This document shows positions 27,859 to 36,339 of a stretch of 64,000 nt of DNA, piece by piece. The DNA is taken from the NCBI RefSeq assembly GCF_005862235.1, contig NZ_VCEK01000001.1, positions 186,001 through 250,000 on the forward strand, read 5' to 3'. The notes beneath the pieces are model-generated. The model worked only from the letters and a program-made list of their open reading frames with translations, ran no database searches and had not been told where the DNA came from. The position numbers and the translations under genes were made by a program. Numbering within the stretch: the stretch's first letter is position 1; each line of letters begins with the position of its first letter. The stretch comes from Saccharomonospora piscinae. GTDB lineage: Bacteria > Actinomycetota > Actinomycetes > Mycobacteriales > Pseudonocardiaceae.

Positions 27859-28455
27859 CTACAGTACCGCCGCGTCCCGTGCGGTCGAATGCATTGTGGA
27901 CAGCAGACCGCGGCGGTGCAGCAGGTCGACCACTTCCTCGGCCGCCTCGCCCGGAGTCAGGGCGCTGGTGTCGACCCGCAGGTCCGGTTCCGCCGGGCGT
28001 TCGTAGGTGTCGTCCACTCCGGTGAGCCCGCGAATCTCGCCCGCCGCCGCCTTCGCGTACAGGCCCTTCGGGTCCCTGCGCGCGCACTCGGTCAGTGGTG
28101 TGCTCACATGGACCTCGACGAAGGCGGTGCCCCTGCGCTCGTGGTGGTCGCGCACGGCAGCGCGGGTCCGTGCGTACGGGGCGATCACCGGCACCAGCGT
28201 CAGCACCCGGTGCCGTGACAGCAGCTCGGCGATGTAACCCACCCGGACACCGTGCGTGTGCCGGTCGTCGGCGGAGAAACCGAGGTCGGACGAGATGGTG
28301 CCGCGCAGTTCGTCCCCGTCGAGCACGTCCACCTCGACGGTGGCCTGGACCGACGAGGCGATGGTCGAGGCCACGGTTGACTTCCCGGCTCCGGAGAGCC
28401 CGGTCAGCCAGACCGTGACGCCCTGCTCGAGTGCGACGGTCGGCTCATGCGACAT
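27859..28455 (-). CDS. cysC: Adenylyl-sulfate (APS) kinase
   Basis: 198 residues, the size of stand-alone CysC. The P-loop G-L-S-G-A-G-K-S-T is at residues 19-27; D-G-D-E-L-R, L-G-F-S-A-D-D-R and the substrate loop D-P-K-G-L-Y-A-K-A-A-A-G-E-I-R-G-L-T-G-V-D all match the family. AGGAGG precedes the ATG. It phosphorylates APS to PAPS, the sulfate donor. No CysN/CysD sulfurylase is in the window. The divergent neighbour is a sulfotransferase, so the likely role is PAPS supply for that enzyme. Confidence 0.95.
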   Translation of the reverse strand: MSHEPTVALEQGVTVWLTGLSGAGKSTVASTIASSVQATVEVDVLDGDELRGTISSDLGFSADDRHTHGVRVGYIAELLSRHRVLTLVPVIAPYARTRAAVRDHHERRGTAFVEVHVSTPLTECARRDPKGLYAKAAAGEIRGLTGVDDTYERPAEPDLRVDTSALTPGEAAEEVVDLLHRRGLLSTMHSTARDAAVL

Positions 28456-28600
28456 GCGAGTTCCTCCTCGGTGGTGTGAACCATGACCCCACCTGCGTAA
28501 CAATCCGCAGTCGAGCAGGGTGAGGCTCGCACTATAGGGCAACACCCCACCGAGTGACATGAAGTGGCTTGGGTAGCGGTGGCGATAGGATGCCGTGCCC

Positions 28601-29785
28601 ATGACCACCGCGACATCCACGACACGGGCGAGCCGACGCCTGTACCTCCATGTCGGCCTGCCGAAGACGGGCACCACGATGCTCCAGGAGCTGATGTGGC
28701 TGCACCGGGACTCCCTCGCGGACGGCGGGCTGCTCTATCCGGGCCAGGACCCGGCGGCGCAGCACCGGGCCGCCATGGACGTCCATGCCGGGCGCTACCG
28801 GCAGTGGCACGAGCCCGGTGTCGTGGGTTCGTGGTCGTCGCTGGTGGAGCGCCTCCGCAGCTGGCATGGCGACGCGGTGTTCTCCACGGAGCTGCTCGCT
28901 CCCGCCAGCCCGGACGAGGCGCGGCAGGTGCGGGAGGCGCTGCACTTCGCCGAGATCCACGTGGTGTGTACGGTGCGTGACTTCGCCCGCCAGGTGCCGT
29001 CGGTGTGGCAGGAGAACGTGAAGACCCGGCACACGACCTCGTTCGACGAGCTGCTGGCGGCGTTGCGCTCACCCGAGCTGACCGACGTCAGCCGGGGGTT
29101 CTGGGACTTCCAGGACCTTCCCCGGGTGCTGCGCACCTGGGGCACGTCGTTGCCGCCCGAGCGCGTGCACGTCGTCACGGTGCCCCGCCGGGGCGGTTCC
29201 ACGCGGGTGTTGTGGGAACGTTTCGCCGCCGTGCTCGGCGTCGACGCCCGGCACCTGCACACCGACGTGGGCAGGCACAACCAGTCGCTCGGCTTCGCCG
29301 AGACCGAACTGCTGCGGCGTGTCAACGTCGCGCTCGGTGACGATCTCGACTGGCCACGCTACGCCGAGTTCGTCAAGGACCACGTCGCCGCGACGATCCT
29401 GGCGCGGCGCGAGTCACCCCGCCTGGCCCTGCCCGCCGACGCGCACGACTGGGCCAGGCGCGCCGCGACCCGGTTCGTCGGCGACATCACCGACTCCGGC
29501 TACCACGTCGTCGGAGACCTCGACGACCTGCTGCCCGAACCGCCCGACCCCGACGCGCAACCGGCCGAGGCGGACCAGAGCCGCATGCTGGCGGCCGCCG
29601 TCGAGACCATCGCGACGCTGGCGAGGGAGGAGCTCCGGCCGCCCGACGGGCCCCCGCCACCTGACGAACCCCGGCCGGGCATGGCCGGAGTTCTCGACGC
29701 GGTCCGGCGAGCCTCCGACGACTCGCCCCCGCTCAACCACGCGCGCCGCCTGTACCGGCGGGTGCGCCCGTCGCGGCGCGCCTGA
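28601..29785 (+). CDS. PAPS-dependent sulfotransferase-like protein
   Basis: 394 residues. The 5'-phosphosulfate-binding motif is L-H-V-G-L-P-K-T-G-T-T-M-L, with the lysine at residue 22. A later H-V-V-T-V-P-R-R-G-G-S segment may be the 3'-phosphate site. The remainder is helical, with an acidic, Pro-rich tail (P-E-P-P-D-P-D). It starts 145 bases from the divergent APS kinase. The acceptor is unknown; surface glycans, glycolipids or a metabolite are possible. Confidence 0.85.
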   Translation: MTTATSTTRASRRLYLHVGLPKTGTTMLQELMWLHRDSLADGGLLYPGQDPAAQHRAAMDVHAGRYRQWHEPGVVGSWSSLVERLRSWHGDAVFSTELLAPASPDEARQVREALHFAEIHVVCTVRDFARQVPSVWQENVKTRHTTSFDELLAALRSPELTDVSRGFWDFQDLPRVLRTWGTSLPPERVHVVTVPRRGGSTRVLWERFAAVLGVDARHLHTDVGRHNQSLGFAETELLRRVNVALGDDLDWPRYAEFVKDHVAATILARRESPRLALPADAHDWARRAATRFVGDITDSGYHVVGDLDDLLPEPPDPDAQPAEADQSRMLAAAVETIATLAREELRPPDGPPPPDEPRPGMAGVLDAVRRASDDSPPLNHARRLYRRVRPSRRA

Positions 29786-29788
29786 ACG

Positions 29789-29855
29789 CCGTGTCCGCAG
29801 CCCGTGTAGCCGTGTCCGCAGTCTGCGTCGTCGTGTCTGCGGTTCGCGTAGCCGT
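29789..29855. repeat. 21-bp tandem repeat, reverse copy
   Basis: Read on the minus strand, this contains units beginning CTGCGGACACGG (two good copies) plus a diverged one with CGCAGACACGACG. It is the same 21-base family as at 1633-1695. It starts 4 bases after the sulfotransferase stop and ends before the small membrane protein gene at 29877. Confidence 0.7.
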
Positions 29856-29876
29856 CGGCGGGTGCGACGACGCGAC

Positions 29877-30101
29877 TCACCGTTCGGCCGCGCGTTTCCT
29901 GCGGCGGTACACGACGTAGGTCGTCCAGAAGGCCAGCGCGCTGAGCAGCATGAGCACGCCGAAGAACCACATCAGCCAGTTCGGCTCGGTGGTGAACATC
30001 GCCACGACGAAGATCGTCAGCCCGACGGCGGTCATGAGCGCCACGGAGATCAGCCGCCGCCGGGACAGATCCACCGTGGGGCGTTGCGGTCGTCCGGTCA
30101 T
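29877..30101 (-). CDS. Small two-helix membrane protein, 74 residues
   Basis: Two hydrophobic segments are clear: L-I-S-V-A-L-M-T-A-V-G-L-T-I-F-V-V-A and W-L-M-W-F-F-G-V-L-M-L-L-S-A-L. They are flanked by basic ends (L-S-R-R-R and Y-R-R-R-K-R). I use ATG 30101; an in-frame ATG at 30119 would add six residues. No family recognised. It is divergent from yciO with 86 bases between. Confidence 0.65.
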   Translation of the reverse strand: MTGRPQRPTVDLSRRRLISVALMTAVGLTIFVVAMFTTEPNWLMWFFGVLMLLSALAFWTTYVVYRRRKRAAER

Positions 30102-30187
30102 GGGCGCGTATTCTGCCAAACTCGGCGAATCGCCCGGGCATACCCGGCTGGTGGCTTTCCCCGGACCGAGCCCCTAGCCTGTCGGTC

Positions 30188-30808
30188 GTGGCGAGATATC
30201 TGGACGTGCACCCCCGCAACCCGCAGCCCCGCGCGATCGCGCAGGCGGTGCGCGCCCTGCGGTCGGACGGCGTCGTGGTCTACCCCACCGACTCCTGCTT
30301 CGCGCTGGGCTGCGTGCTCGGCAACAAGCAGGGTATGGATCGCATCCGCTCCATCAGACGACTCGACCAGCGCCACCACTTCACCCTCGTGTGCCAGGAT
30401 TTCGCGCAGCTCGCGAAGTTCGTACACATGGACAACACCGTGTTCCGCGCCATCAAGGCCGCCGTGCCGGGCAGTTACACGTTCATCCTGCCCGCCACCA
30501 AGGAGGTGCCGCGCCAGCTGGCCCACCCGAAGAAGAAGACGGTGGGCGTGCGCATCCCCGACCACGTGGTGACCCAGGCACTCGTGGCGGAGCTGGGGGA
30601 GCCGATCGTGTCGAGCACCCTGCTGCTGCCGGGCGAGGAGGACCCGATGACGCAGGGCTGGGAGATCAAGGAGCGCCTCGATTCGGTCGTGGACGTGGTG
30701 CTCGACTCCGAGGACTGCGGGGTGGAGCCGACCACGGTCGTCGACTTCTCCGAGGGTGTGCCGGAGATCGTGCGCGAGGGCTCCGGAGACGTCGAGCGGT
30801 TCCGGTGA
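30188..30808 (+). CDS. yciO: YciO-type Sua5/YrdC-family protein
   Basis: 206 residues, the same length as E. coli YciO, and similar along its whole length: H-P-R-N-P-Q-P-R at the start, V-V-V-Y-P-T-D-S-C-F-A-L-G-C, H-H-F-T-L-V-C, G-S-Y-T-F-I-L-P-A-T-K-E-V-P and the C-terminal P-T-T-V-V-D. It contains the double-stranded-RNA-binding-like Sua5/YrdC fold. YciO is a paralogue of the threonylcarbamoyl-AMP synthase TsaC; its own role is unsettled. I would not annotate it as the essential t6A enzyme. Confidence 0.9.
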   Translation: MARYLDVHPRNPQPRAIAQAVRALRSDGVVVYPTDSCFALGCVLGNKQGMDRIRSIRRLDQRHHFTLVCQDFAQLAKFVHMDNTVFRAIKAAVPGSYTFILPATKEVPRQLAHPKKKTVGVRIPDHVVTQALVAELGEPIVSSTLLLPGEEDPMTQGWEIKERLDSVVDVVLDSEDCGVEPTTVVDFSEGVPEIVREGSGDVERFR

Positions 30809-30824
30809 CGCGGCGCGTCACCGG
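30802..30824. terminator. Hairpin spanning both stop codons of a convergent pair
   Basis: A perfect 10-bp inverted repeat (30802-30811 and 30815-30824) has a 3-base loop. The yciO TGA is in the left arm and the stop of the leftward gene (30818-30820) is in the right arm. It is well placed to end transcription from both sides. Confidence 0.7.
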
Positions 30825-31219
30825 GTCTCCCGGCCGGTCCGGGAACGGAACCGCACGGTGTGTGCGGGCACGAAGGCCGTCACGGTGGTACGCCACGCCA
30901 GGTCGGCCGTGAGCAGCTGGTAGGTCACCAGCGCCAGCGCGCTCCCGTCGACCGCGGGCATCCACGCGCGCAGCAGCCCTTTGGCCTCGTAGCGGTACTG
31001 CAGCCCGCCCGGGTCCTCGTCGGTGAAGGTGAAGGCGTCCTTGCGCAGTGCCGCCCGCAGGTCGACCCACACCCAGCGGGGCGGGTCGACGGGCCGGAAT
31101 CCCTCGGGCGCGTCCCGCGCTCGCGTCCACACCGGCCGGGTCGGCGTGGAACTCTCGTCGCGCTGCCACCACGGCCACGGTGGGTCCGAGGGTCCCGGCA
31201 CTGATGCTGGTTGGTTCAC
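30818..31219 (-). CDS. Hypothetical protein with LexA-box promoter
   Basis: 133 residues from GTG 31219, with GGGGAG 5 bases upstream. No family recognised. The first ~45 residues are Pro/Trp-rich and likely flexible (P-P-W-P-W-W-Q-R-D-E). The rest alternates strands, e.g. R-W-V-W-V-D-L, A-F-T-F-T-D-E-D and T-V-T-A-F-V-P-A-H-T-V-R-F-R. It might be a small beta-rich domain. Its promoter carries a perfect actinobacterial LexA site, so it is probably induced by DNA damage. No membrane segment or known repair motif is visible. Confidence 0.7.
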   Translation of the reverse strand: MNQPASVPGPSDPPWPWWQRDESSTPTRPVWTRARDAPEGFRPVDPPRWVWVDLRAALRKDAFTFTDEDPGGLQYRYEAKGLLRAWMPAVDGSALALVTYQLLTADLAWRTTVTAFVPAHTVRFRSRTGRETR

Positions 31220-31231
31220 GTGTACTCCCCG

Positions 31232-31281
31232 CACTACTCCCGTAAGTCGAACAATAGTTCGATCGAACGGAGTAGTGTCAA
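31232..31281 (-). promoter_or_regulatory. LexA (SOS) box inside a concentric palindrome, with -35 TTGACA
   Basis: TCGAAC-AATA-GTTCGA at 31247-31262 is a perfect match to the TCGAAC-N4-GTTCGA LexA consensus of mycobacteria. It is flanked by CACTACTCC (31232-31240) and GGAGTAGTG (31269-31277), whose centre is identical (31254.5). On the minus strand TTGACA (31281-31276) is a perfect -35 box, and 17 bases later ACTATT lies inside the LexA site, so bound LexA would block the polymerase. The gene starts at 31219. Confidence 0.85.
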
Positions 31282-31347
31282 GTCGCTGTCACCCGTGCCA
31301 CTGACACCCGTGGCGGGGTTTGCGGGGAGTGTCGCCTCGGTGACGCC

Positions 31348-31575
31348 TCAGGTGATGAGGCCGGGCAGCAGTGCCGCCGAGGCGAGTGAGCGCCGCCTGC
31401 GCAGCCACACCTTCCGCGTGCCGTCGGAGTAGAGCCGGACGTTGGACAGTTCCCAGCCCGAGAACTCCGCCTGGATCGACAGCTGCACCGTGGCGGACAA
31501 CCGCGACACGCCGGGCGGCAGCTGCACCCGGCGGTACTCCCAGTCGCCGTCGACCACCGCTTCCGCGTTCGTCAT
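31348..31575 (-). CDS. DUF5703-family small protein
   Basis: 75 residues. The pattern D-W-E-Y-R-R-V-Q-L-P-P-G-V-S-R, then L-S-I-Q-A-E-F-S-G-W-E-L and R-K-V-W-L-R-R-R is that of the actinobacterial DUF5703 family, function unknown. The ATG overlaps the stop of the upstream lipoprotein gene by 4 bases, making it the last gene of a three-gene operon. Confidence 0.8.
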   Translation of the reverse strand: MTNAEAVVDGDWEYRRVQLPPGVSRLSATVQLSIQAEFSGWELSNVRLYSDGTRKVWLRRRRSLASAALLPGLIT

Positions 31576-32618
31576 GGAGTGATCACCTGGACCCCTTCCC
31601 CGGTCGCCGAGCCCACCACGACCTGACCGGTTCGTGGTTCGACGGTAACCGAATCGGGCTGCCGGACGGTGGGGTAGCGGTGGCGTTCCCGGGGTTCGCC
31701 GCCGCGAACGTCGAAGCCCACGACTTCGTTGCGCGCGGTCAGCGTCACCCACAGCAGGTCGCGCTCGGGGTCGTGGGCGAGGTCGTAGGGACCGCCGGGC
31801 ACGGGATAGCGCTGCCGCAACATCAGCGGGTCGGTGGAGAAGGCGAGCAGACCGCCGCGCCGGATGTCGGCGACGAAGACCCGGCCGAAGTCGTCGGTGG
31901 CCACGTTCGTCGCGCCCTGGCCCGCTCGAAGCCCTTCCCCGACCTCCTGCTCGTCGAGGTCGACGGCGAACACGGCGGTGCGCAGGCGATCGAGGACGAC
32001 GGGCTCGCCGCCGGCCACCACGACGTCGTCGGCGCTGTTGAGGCCGCCCTCGACGGTGGTGGTCACGCGGCCGTCCTCCACCACGGCGACGCCGCGGCGC
32101 TCCCGCAGGCTCACCAGGGTGCGGTCGCCGAGTACGGCGGCACCGGTCGGTCCGCCCCGGACGTCGGTCGTGTCGAGCGACCCGGAGGGCAGCGCGATAC
32201 GGGCGAGGACGTCGGCGCCGGGCACGGACGCGAGCAGGGTGCCCTGCGAGGCGGTGAGGTCTCCGGCCGGCGCGGGCAGCTCCACCGTCGTGGGCCGCCC
32301 GGGCTCGTCGCCCTGGAGGCCGGCGAGGTCGGCGAGGTCATAGAGCAGCACCCGAGGGGGATCGGTGACCGCGACGGCGAGCGTGCCGGTCTCCTGATCC
32401 GTGGCGAGGTCGGTGACCGCTCCCTGGTCCGCCCCGAACACGGTGCCCTCCGGGGTCGCGGTCGGCTCCGGTGCCCGGGCGGGGCTCGCCGCGCTCGGGT
32501 CGGCCACGACCTGCAGCTCGTCGTTCACCTCGCCGTCGTTGCCGCACGCGGCCAGTGAGGCCGCGGCCACGCAGCCGAGTGCGACGGCGAGAGTCCGCAC
32601 GTCACGCCGGGCCCTCAC
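31572..32618 (-). CDS. Putative lipoprotein, beta-propeller-like
   Basis: 348 residues from GTG 32618, which overlaps the upstream aldo/keto reductase stop by 4 bases (GTGA). The N-terminus is a lipoprotein signal: R-A-R-R, a hydrophobic core, and lipobox L-A-A-C with the cysteine at residue 25. A Pro/Ala/Thr linker follows. The rest shows recurring blade-like units (L-A-V-A-V-T-D-P-P-R-V-L-L-Y-D-L, R-V-F-V-A-D-I-R, L-L-W-V-T-L-T-A-R-N-E-V-V-G-F-D), as in YVTN/NHL propellers. It should sit on the outer face of the membrane. Ligand unknown. Confidence 0.8.
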   Translation of the reverse strand: MRARRDVRTLAVALGCVAAASLAACGNDGEVNDELQVVADPSAASPARAPEPTATPEGTVFGADQGAVTDLATDQETGTLAVAVTDPPRVLLYDLADLAGLQGDEPGRPTTVELPAPAGDLTASQGTLLASVPGADVLARIALPSGSLDTTDVRGGPTGAAVLGDRTLVSLRERRGVAVVEDGRVTTTVEGGLNSADDVVVAGGEPVVLDRLRTAVFAVDLDEQEVGEGLRAGQGATNVATDDFGRVFVADIRRGGLLAFSTDPLMLRQRYPVPGGPYDLAHDPERDLLWVTLTARNEVVGFDVRGGEPRERHRYPTVRQPDSVTVEPRTGQVVVGSATGEGVQVITP

Positions 32619-33580
32619 GAGAGCCACCGTTCCGGGTAGCCGAACTCGACGGCGCTGACGTCGTCGAGCGCGTTCTTGATCGCCGAGGGCAGGGTGAGCG
32701 ACTCGGCGGCCAGCGAGCCCGCGAGCTGGGTCTTGTCTCTGGCGCCCACGATGGGCGCCACGACACCGGGCCGGTCCCGCACCCACGCCAGCGCCACCGA
32801 CAGCGGCGACGTTCCGAGCCCGTCCGCCGCCGTGACGACGGCCTCCACTATCCGGGAGGCCCGCTCGGTGCGGTGCTGCTCGACGTATCCGGCGTAGTCG
32901 GACGACGCACCGCGCGAGTCGGCGGGCGTGCCGGTGCGGTACTTGCCGGTGAGCACTCCCCGGCCCAGCGGTGCCCACGGCAGCACGCCGATGCCGTGGT
33001 GCGCGGCCGCGGGAACGACCTCGCGCTCGATGCCGCGCTCGAGCAGCGAGTACTCCGACTGGATCGACACGATCCGCCCTTCCTTCAATCCCGGGGCGGC
33101 GGTCGCGAGCTGCCAGCCCGTGTAGTTGCACACCCCGACGTAGCGGGCCTTGCCGCTGCGCACGACGTGGTCGACGGCGGACAGGGTCTCCTCGAGGGGG
33201 ACCGCGCCGTCCCAGGCGTGCAGCTGCCACAGGTCCACGTGATCGACTCCGAGCCTACGCAGGGAGCCGTCGAGCGCGCGCAGCAGTGCTCCCCGTGAGG
33301 CGCCGCCCCCGAACGGTCCGTTCGTCCTGCGGGCGACGGCCTTGGTGGCCAGCACCACACTGTCGCGGGGAACGAGGTGTCCGAGCAGAGACCCGAGCAG
33401 CAGCTCGACCTCCCCGTCGCCGTAGATGTCGGCGGTGTCGACGAGGGTTCCGCCCGCGTCGACGAACGCGGCGAGCTGGTTGGCGGCGTCCTCGGCGTCG
33501 GAGCTGGTCGACCAGGACAGCGTGCCGAGCCCCACACGGGAGACCCGCAGACCGGATGTGCCGAGCTGACGGCTTTCCAT
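32615..33580 (-). CDS. Aldo/keto reductase
   Basis: 321 residues forming a TIM barrel. Visible catalytic-site segments are D-T-A-D-I-Y-G (Asp and Tyr), A-T-K (Lys) and W-Q-L-H-A-W (His); the NADPH-binding end is P-I-V-G-A-R-D. It begins a leftward operon with the lipoprotein and DUF5703 genes, each overlapping the next by 4 bases. The physiological carbonyl substrate is unknown. Confidence 0.92.
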   Translation of the reverse strand: MESRQLGTSGLRVSRVGLGTLSWSTSSDAEDAANQLAAFVDAGGTLVDTADIYGDGEVELLLGSLLGHLVPRDSVVLATKAVARRTNGPFGGGASRGALLRALDGSLRRLGVDHVDLWQLHAWDGAVPLEETLSAVDHVVRSGKARYVGVCNYTGWQLATAAPGLKEGRIVSIQSEYSLLERGIEREVVPAAAHHGIGVLPWAPLGRGVLTGKYRTGTPADSRGASSDYAGYVEQHRTERASRIVEAVVTAADGLGTSPLSVALAWVRDRPGVVAPIVGARDKTQLAGSLAAESLTLPSAIKNALDDVSAVEFGYPERWLS

Positions 33581-33665
33581 AGCGCCAGAGCCTAACCGTC
33601 ACGCGGCCGGGTCCGGGACCATGTCGTGTCGGGTGGCGCGTTACCGCCCGATAGTGTCGGCGTCC

Positions 33666-34709
33666 GTGCGATTGGGTCTGAATCTCGGGTACTGGGGCGC
33701 GGGCAACGACGCGGCCAATCTGGCGCTGGCCAGGGAGGCCGACACGCTCGGCTATTCGGTGGTGTGGGTCGCGGAGGCGTACGGCTCCGACGCGGCGACG
33801 GTGCTGGCATGGGTGGCGGCGCAGACGTCGTCGGTCGATGTGGGCAGTGCGGTGTTGCAGATTCCGGCTCGGACACCGGCGGCCACCGCCATGACGGCCG
33901 CCACGTTGGACACCCTCTCCGGCGGCCGGTTCCGGCTCGGGCTCGGGGTGTCGGGGCCGCAGGTGTCCGAGGGCTGGCACGGGGTGCGGTTCACCGCGCC
34001 GCTCGGCCGCACGCGCGAGTACGTCGACATCGTGCGCGCCGCGTTGTGTAGGGAGAAGGTGCGCTACGAGGGCAGGCACTTCCGGTTGCCGCTGCCGGAC
34101 GGGCCAGGGAAGGCGCTGGCGCTGACCGTGCATCCGGTGCGGGAACGGCTTCCGCTGTACCTCGCGGCCATCGGGCCGAAGAACCTGGAGCTGACCGGTG
34201 AGATCGCCGACGGGTGGTTGCCGGTGTTCTTCTCCCCGGAGCACGCCGAAGCCCAGCTGTCCCACCTGCGGACCGGCGCGGAGCGGGCAGGCCGCTCGGT
34301 GGGTGATCTCGACATCGCGCCGACGGTGCCGCTGGTGCCGGGCGAGGACTGGCGGGCGTGCGCCGACGCCGTCCGGGGCTATGCGGCGCTGTACCTGGGT
34401 GGAATGGGCAGCAGGGACAGGAACTTCTACAACCGGCTCGCGGTGCGGATGGGCTTCGCCGATGCGGCGGCCGAGGTGCAGGAACGCTATCTGGCCAAGG
34501 ACTACGACGGCGCGAGGGCGGCGGTGCCGCTGGAGTTCCTCGACGCGACGTCGCTGCTGGGCCCCGAGGAGCGCATCGCCGAGCGGATGACCGCGTTCGC
34601 CGAGGCCGGGGTCACGACGCTGAGCGTGGCGCCGTTCGCGGACCCCGCGGCGGGTGCCGGGGTGCTGCGCACCGCGGTGGCGGCGCTGGAGCGGGCGGGG
34701 GTGGCCTGA
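33666..34709 (+). CDS. LLM-class F420-dependent oxidoreductase
   Basis: 347 residues from GTG 33666; an in-frame GTG at 33654 is an alternative. The luciferase-like TIM barrel opens with L-G-L-N-L-G-Y-W-G and shows [29 protein letters not shown] and [11 protein letters not shown] as in mycobacterial F420 enzymes. The stop shares one base with the uppP start (TGATG), so the two are co-translated. Confidence 0.9.
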   Translation: MRLGLNLGYWGAGNDAANLALAREADTLGYSVVWVAEAYGSDAATVLAWVAAQTSSVDVGSAVLQIPARTPAATAMTAATLDTLSGGRFRLGLGVSGPQVSEGWHGVRFTAPLGRTREYVDIVRAALCREKVRYEGRHFRLPLPDGPGKALALTVHPVRERLPLYLAAIGPKNLELTGEIADGWLPVFFSPEHAEAQLSHLRTGAERAGRSVGDLDIAPTVPLVPGEDWRACADAVRGYAALYLGGMGSRDRNFYNRLAVRMGFADAAAEVQERYLAKDYDGARAAVPLEFLDATSLLGPEERIAERMTAFAEAGVTTLSVAPFADPAAGAGVLRTAVAALERAGVA

Positions 34710-35560
34710 TGGGCTGGTTCGAGGCTCTCGTGCTGGGGCTGGTGCAGGGGCTCACGGAGTTCCTGCCGATCTCGTCCAGCGCGCACATCCGCCTGACGGC
34801 GGCGTTCGCGGGTTGGGGGGACCCGGGTGCCGCGTTCACGGCGGTCACCCAGATCGGCACCGAGCTGGCGGTGCTGCTGTACTTCAGCCGCAAGATCTGG
34901 CGCATCCTGCGCCACTGGTTCCTCTCGCTCGGCAAGCGCGAGTACCGCTCGGACCCGGACGCGAAGATGGGCTGGCTCATCATCATCGGGTCGGTGCCGA
35001 TCGCCGTGCTCGGACTGCTGTTCGAGGAGCGCATCGAGAGCGTGTTCCGCGATCTGCGGCTGACGGCGACGACCCTGATCGTGTTCGGGTTGCTGTTGCT
35101 GCTGGCCGACCGCGTCGGCCGCAAACAGCGGGAGCTGGATCAGCTCACCGTGCCGCACGGCCTGGTCTACGGATTCGCGCAGGCGATGGCGCTCATCCCC
35201 GGCGTGTCGCGTTCGGGCGGCACGATCACCGGTGGCCTGCTGCTGGGCTACAAGCGGGCCGAGGCGGCCGAGTACGCGTTCCTGCTGGCGGTGCCCGCGG
35301 TGCTCGCCTCCGGCGTGTACAAGCTGACCGACATCGGTGCCGGTGATGCTCCCGGCGTGGGGCCGACGGTGCTGGCCACCGTGGTGTCGTTCGGTGTGGG
35401 TTACGCCGTGATCGCGTGGCTGATGGCCTACATCAAGAAGAACAGCTTCCTTCCGTTCGTGATCTACCGGGTCGTGCTCGGTGTGCTGGTGCTGGTGCTG
35501 GTCTACGCCGGCGTGCTCGACCCGAACGCGGGCCCCACGGTGGTGGGGGAGCCGGAATGA
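34709..35560 (+). CDS. uppP: Undecaprenyl-diphosphatase
   Basis: 283 residues, multi-pass. The first motif [17 protein letters not shown] and the second, P-G-V-S-R-S-G-G-T, contain the catalytic Glu, Ser and Arg of UppP/BacA. It dephosphorylates undecaprenyl diphosphate to recycle the peptidoglycan lipid carrier at the membrane outer face. In M. tuberculosis the orthologue (Rv2136c) precedes the same phosphatase family found here 17 bases downstream. Confidence 0.95.
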   Translation: MGWFEALVLGLVQGLTEFLPISSSAHIRLTAAFAGWGDPGAAFTAVTQIGTELAVLLYFSRKIWRILRHWFLSLGKREYRSDPDAKMGWLIIIGSVPIAVLGLLFEERIESVFRDLRLTATTLIVFGLLLLLADRVGRKQRELDQLTVPHGLVYGFAQAMALIPGVSRSGGTITGGLLLGYKRAEAAEYAFLLAVPAVLASGVYKLTDIGAGDAPGVGPTVLATVVSFGVGYAVIAWLMAYIKKNSFLPFVIYRVVLGVLVLVLVYAGVLDPNAGPTVVGEPE

Positions 35561-35577
35561 ACCCGTAGGGTGGCGTC

Positions 35578-36315
35578 GTGGGTACTGTGATCCTGCTGCG
35601 GCACGGCCGGTCGACGGCGAACAGCTCGGGTGTGCTGGCCGGTCGCACGCCGGGCGTGGGTCTGGACGACACGGGCCGTGCGCAGGCCGAGGCGCTGGTC
35701 GCGCGGCTGGCGACGGTTTCCCTCGCCGATGTGGTGACCTCGCCCCTGTTGCGGTGCAGGCAGAGCGTGGCGCCGCTGGTGAAGGACCGGGGCCTGACCT
35801 TGCGGCCGGAATCCCGGTTGTCCGAGGTCGACTACGGCGACTGGCGCAACCGGGAGCTGAAGTCGCTGGCGAAGGAACCGCTGTGGCCGGTGGTGCAGGC
35901 GCATCCCTCGGCGGTGGTGTTCCCCGGCGGAGAGGGGCTGGCGCAGGTGCAGGCCAGGGCCGTCGCGGCGGTGCGCGACCACGACGCCCGGGTCACCGCC
36001 GAACACGGTGACGATGCTGTGTGGCTGGCGTGTACGCACGGTGACGTGATCAAGGCGGTGCTGGCTGACGCTCTGGGGCAGCATCTCGATCTGTTCCAGC
36101 GCATCGTGGTCGAGCCCGCGTCCGTGTCGGTGATCCGCTACACGGAGACCCGGCCGTTCGTGTTGCGGATGAACGACTGCGGCGGTGAGCTCGGCGGGAT
36201 CGTACCGCCCGCGCCGTCGAAGCCCTCGAAGCGGTCCCGCCAGCGCCGACGGCGGGCGGACTCGGCCTCCGACGCGGCACTCGGAGGCGCGACAGGGCGA
36301 ACGGACCGGCCGTGA
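35578..36315 (+). CDS. Histidine phosphatase (MSMEG_4193-type phosphomutase-like)
   Basis: 245 residues. The phosphohistidine motif L-L-R-H-G-R-S-T-A-N is at the N-terminus; the second His lies in C-T-H-G-D and an acidic residue in L-S-E-V-D-Y-G-D-W. The C-terminal ~35 residues are basic and Ser-rich (S-K-R-S-R-Q-R-R-R-R). In mycobacteria this family is followed by DUF3090 and SCO1664 genes; here those two are 17 kb away at 53.3 kb. The substrate is not established. Confidence 0.88.
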   Translation: MGTVILLRHGRSTANSSGVLAGRTPGVGLDDTGRAQAEALVARLATVSLADVVTSPLLRCRQSVAPLVKDRGLTLRPESRLSEVDYGDWRNRELKSLAKEPLWPVVQAHPSAVVFPGGEGLAQVQARAVAAVRDHDARVTAEHGDDAVWLACTHGDVIKAVLADALGQHLDLFQRIVVEPASVSVIRYTETRPFVLRMNDCGGELGGIVPPAPSKPSKRSRQRRRRADSASDAALGGATGRTDRP

Positions 36316-36339
36316 CCGGGAGCTGGGGCGCCTGAGCCG

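Noticed and set aside
30188-30808. Annotating the YrdC-family gene as the t6A enzyme TsaC/Sua5
   Set aside because: Length and sequence follow YciO end to end, and YciO does not replace TsaC, so the essential role should not be assigned.
31247-31268. GTTCGATCGAAC (31257-31268) as the main palindrome
   Set aside because: It partly overlaps the LexA box, and the TCGAAC-N4-GTTCGA site is a full consensus match centred in the larger symmetry; the overlap is probably a by-product of shared half sites.
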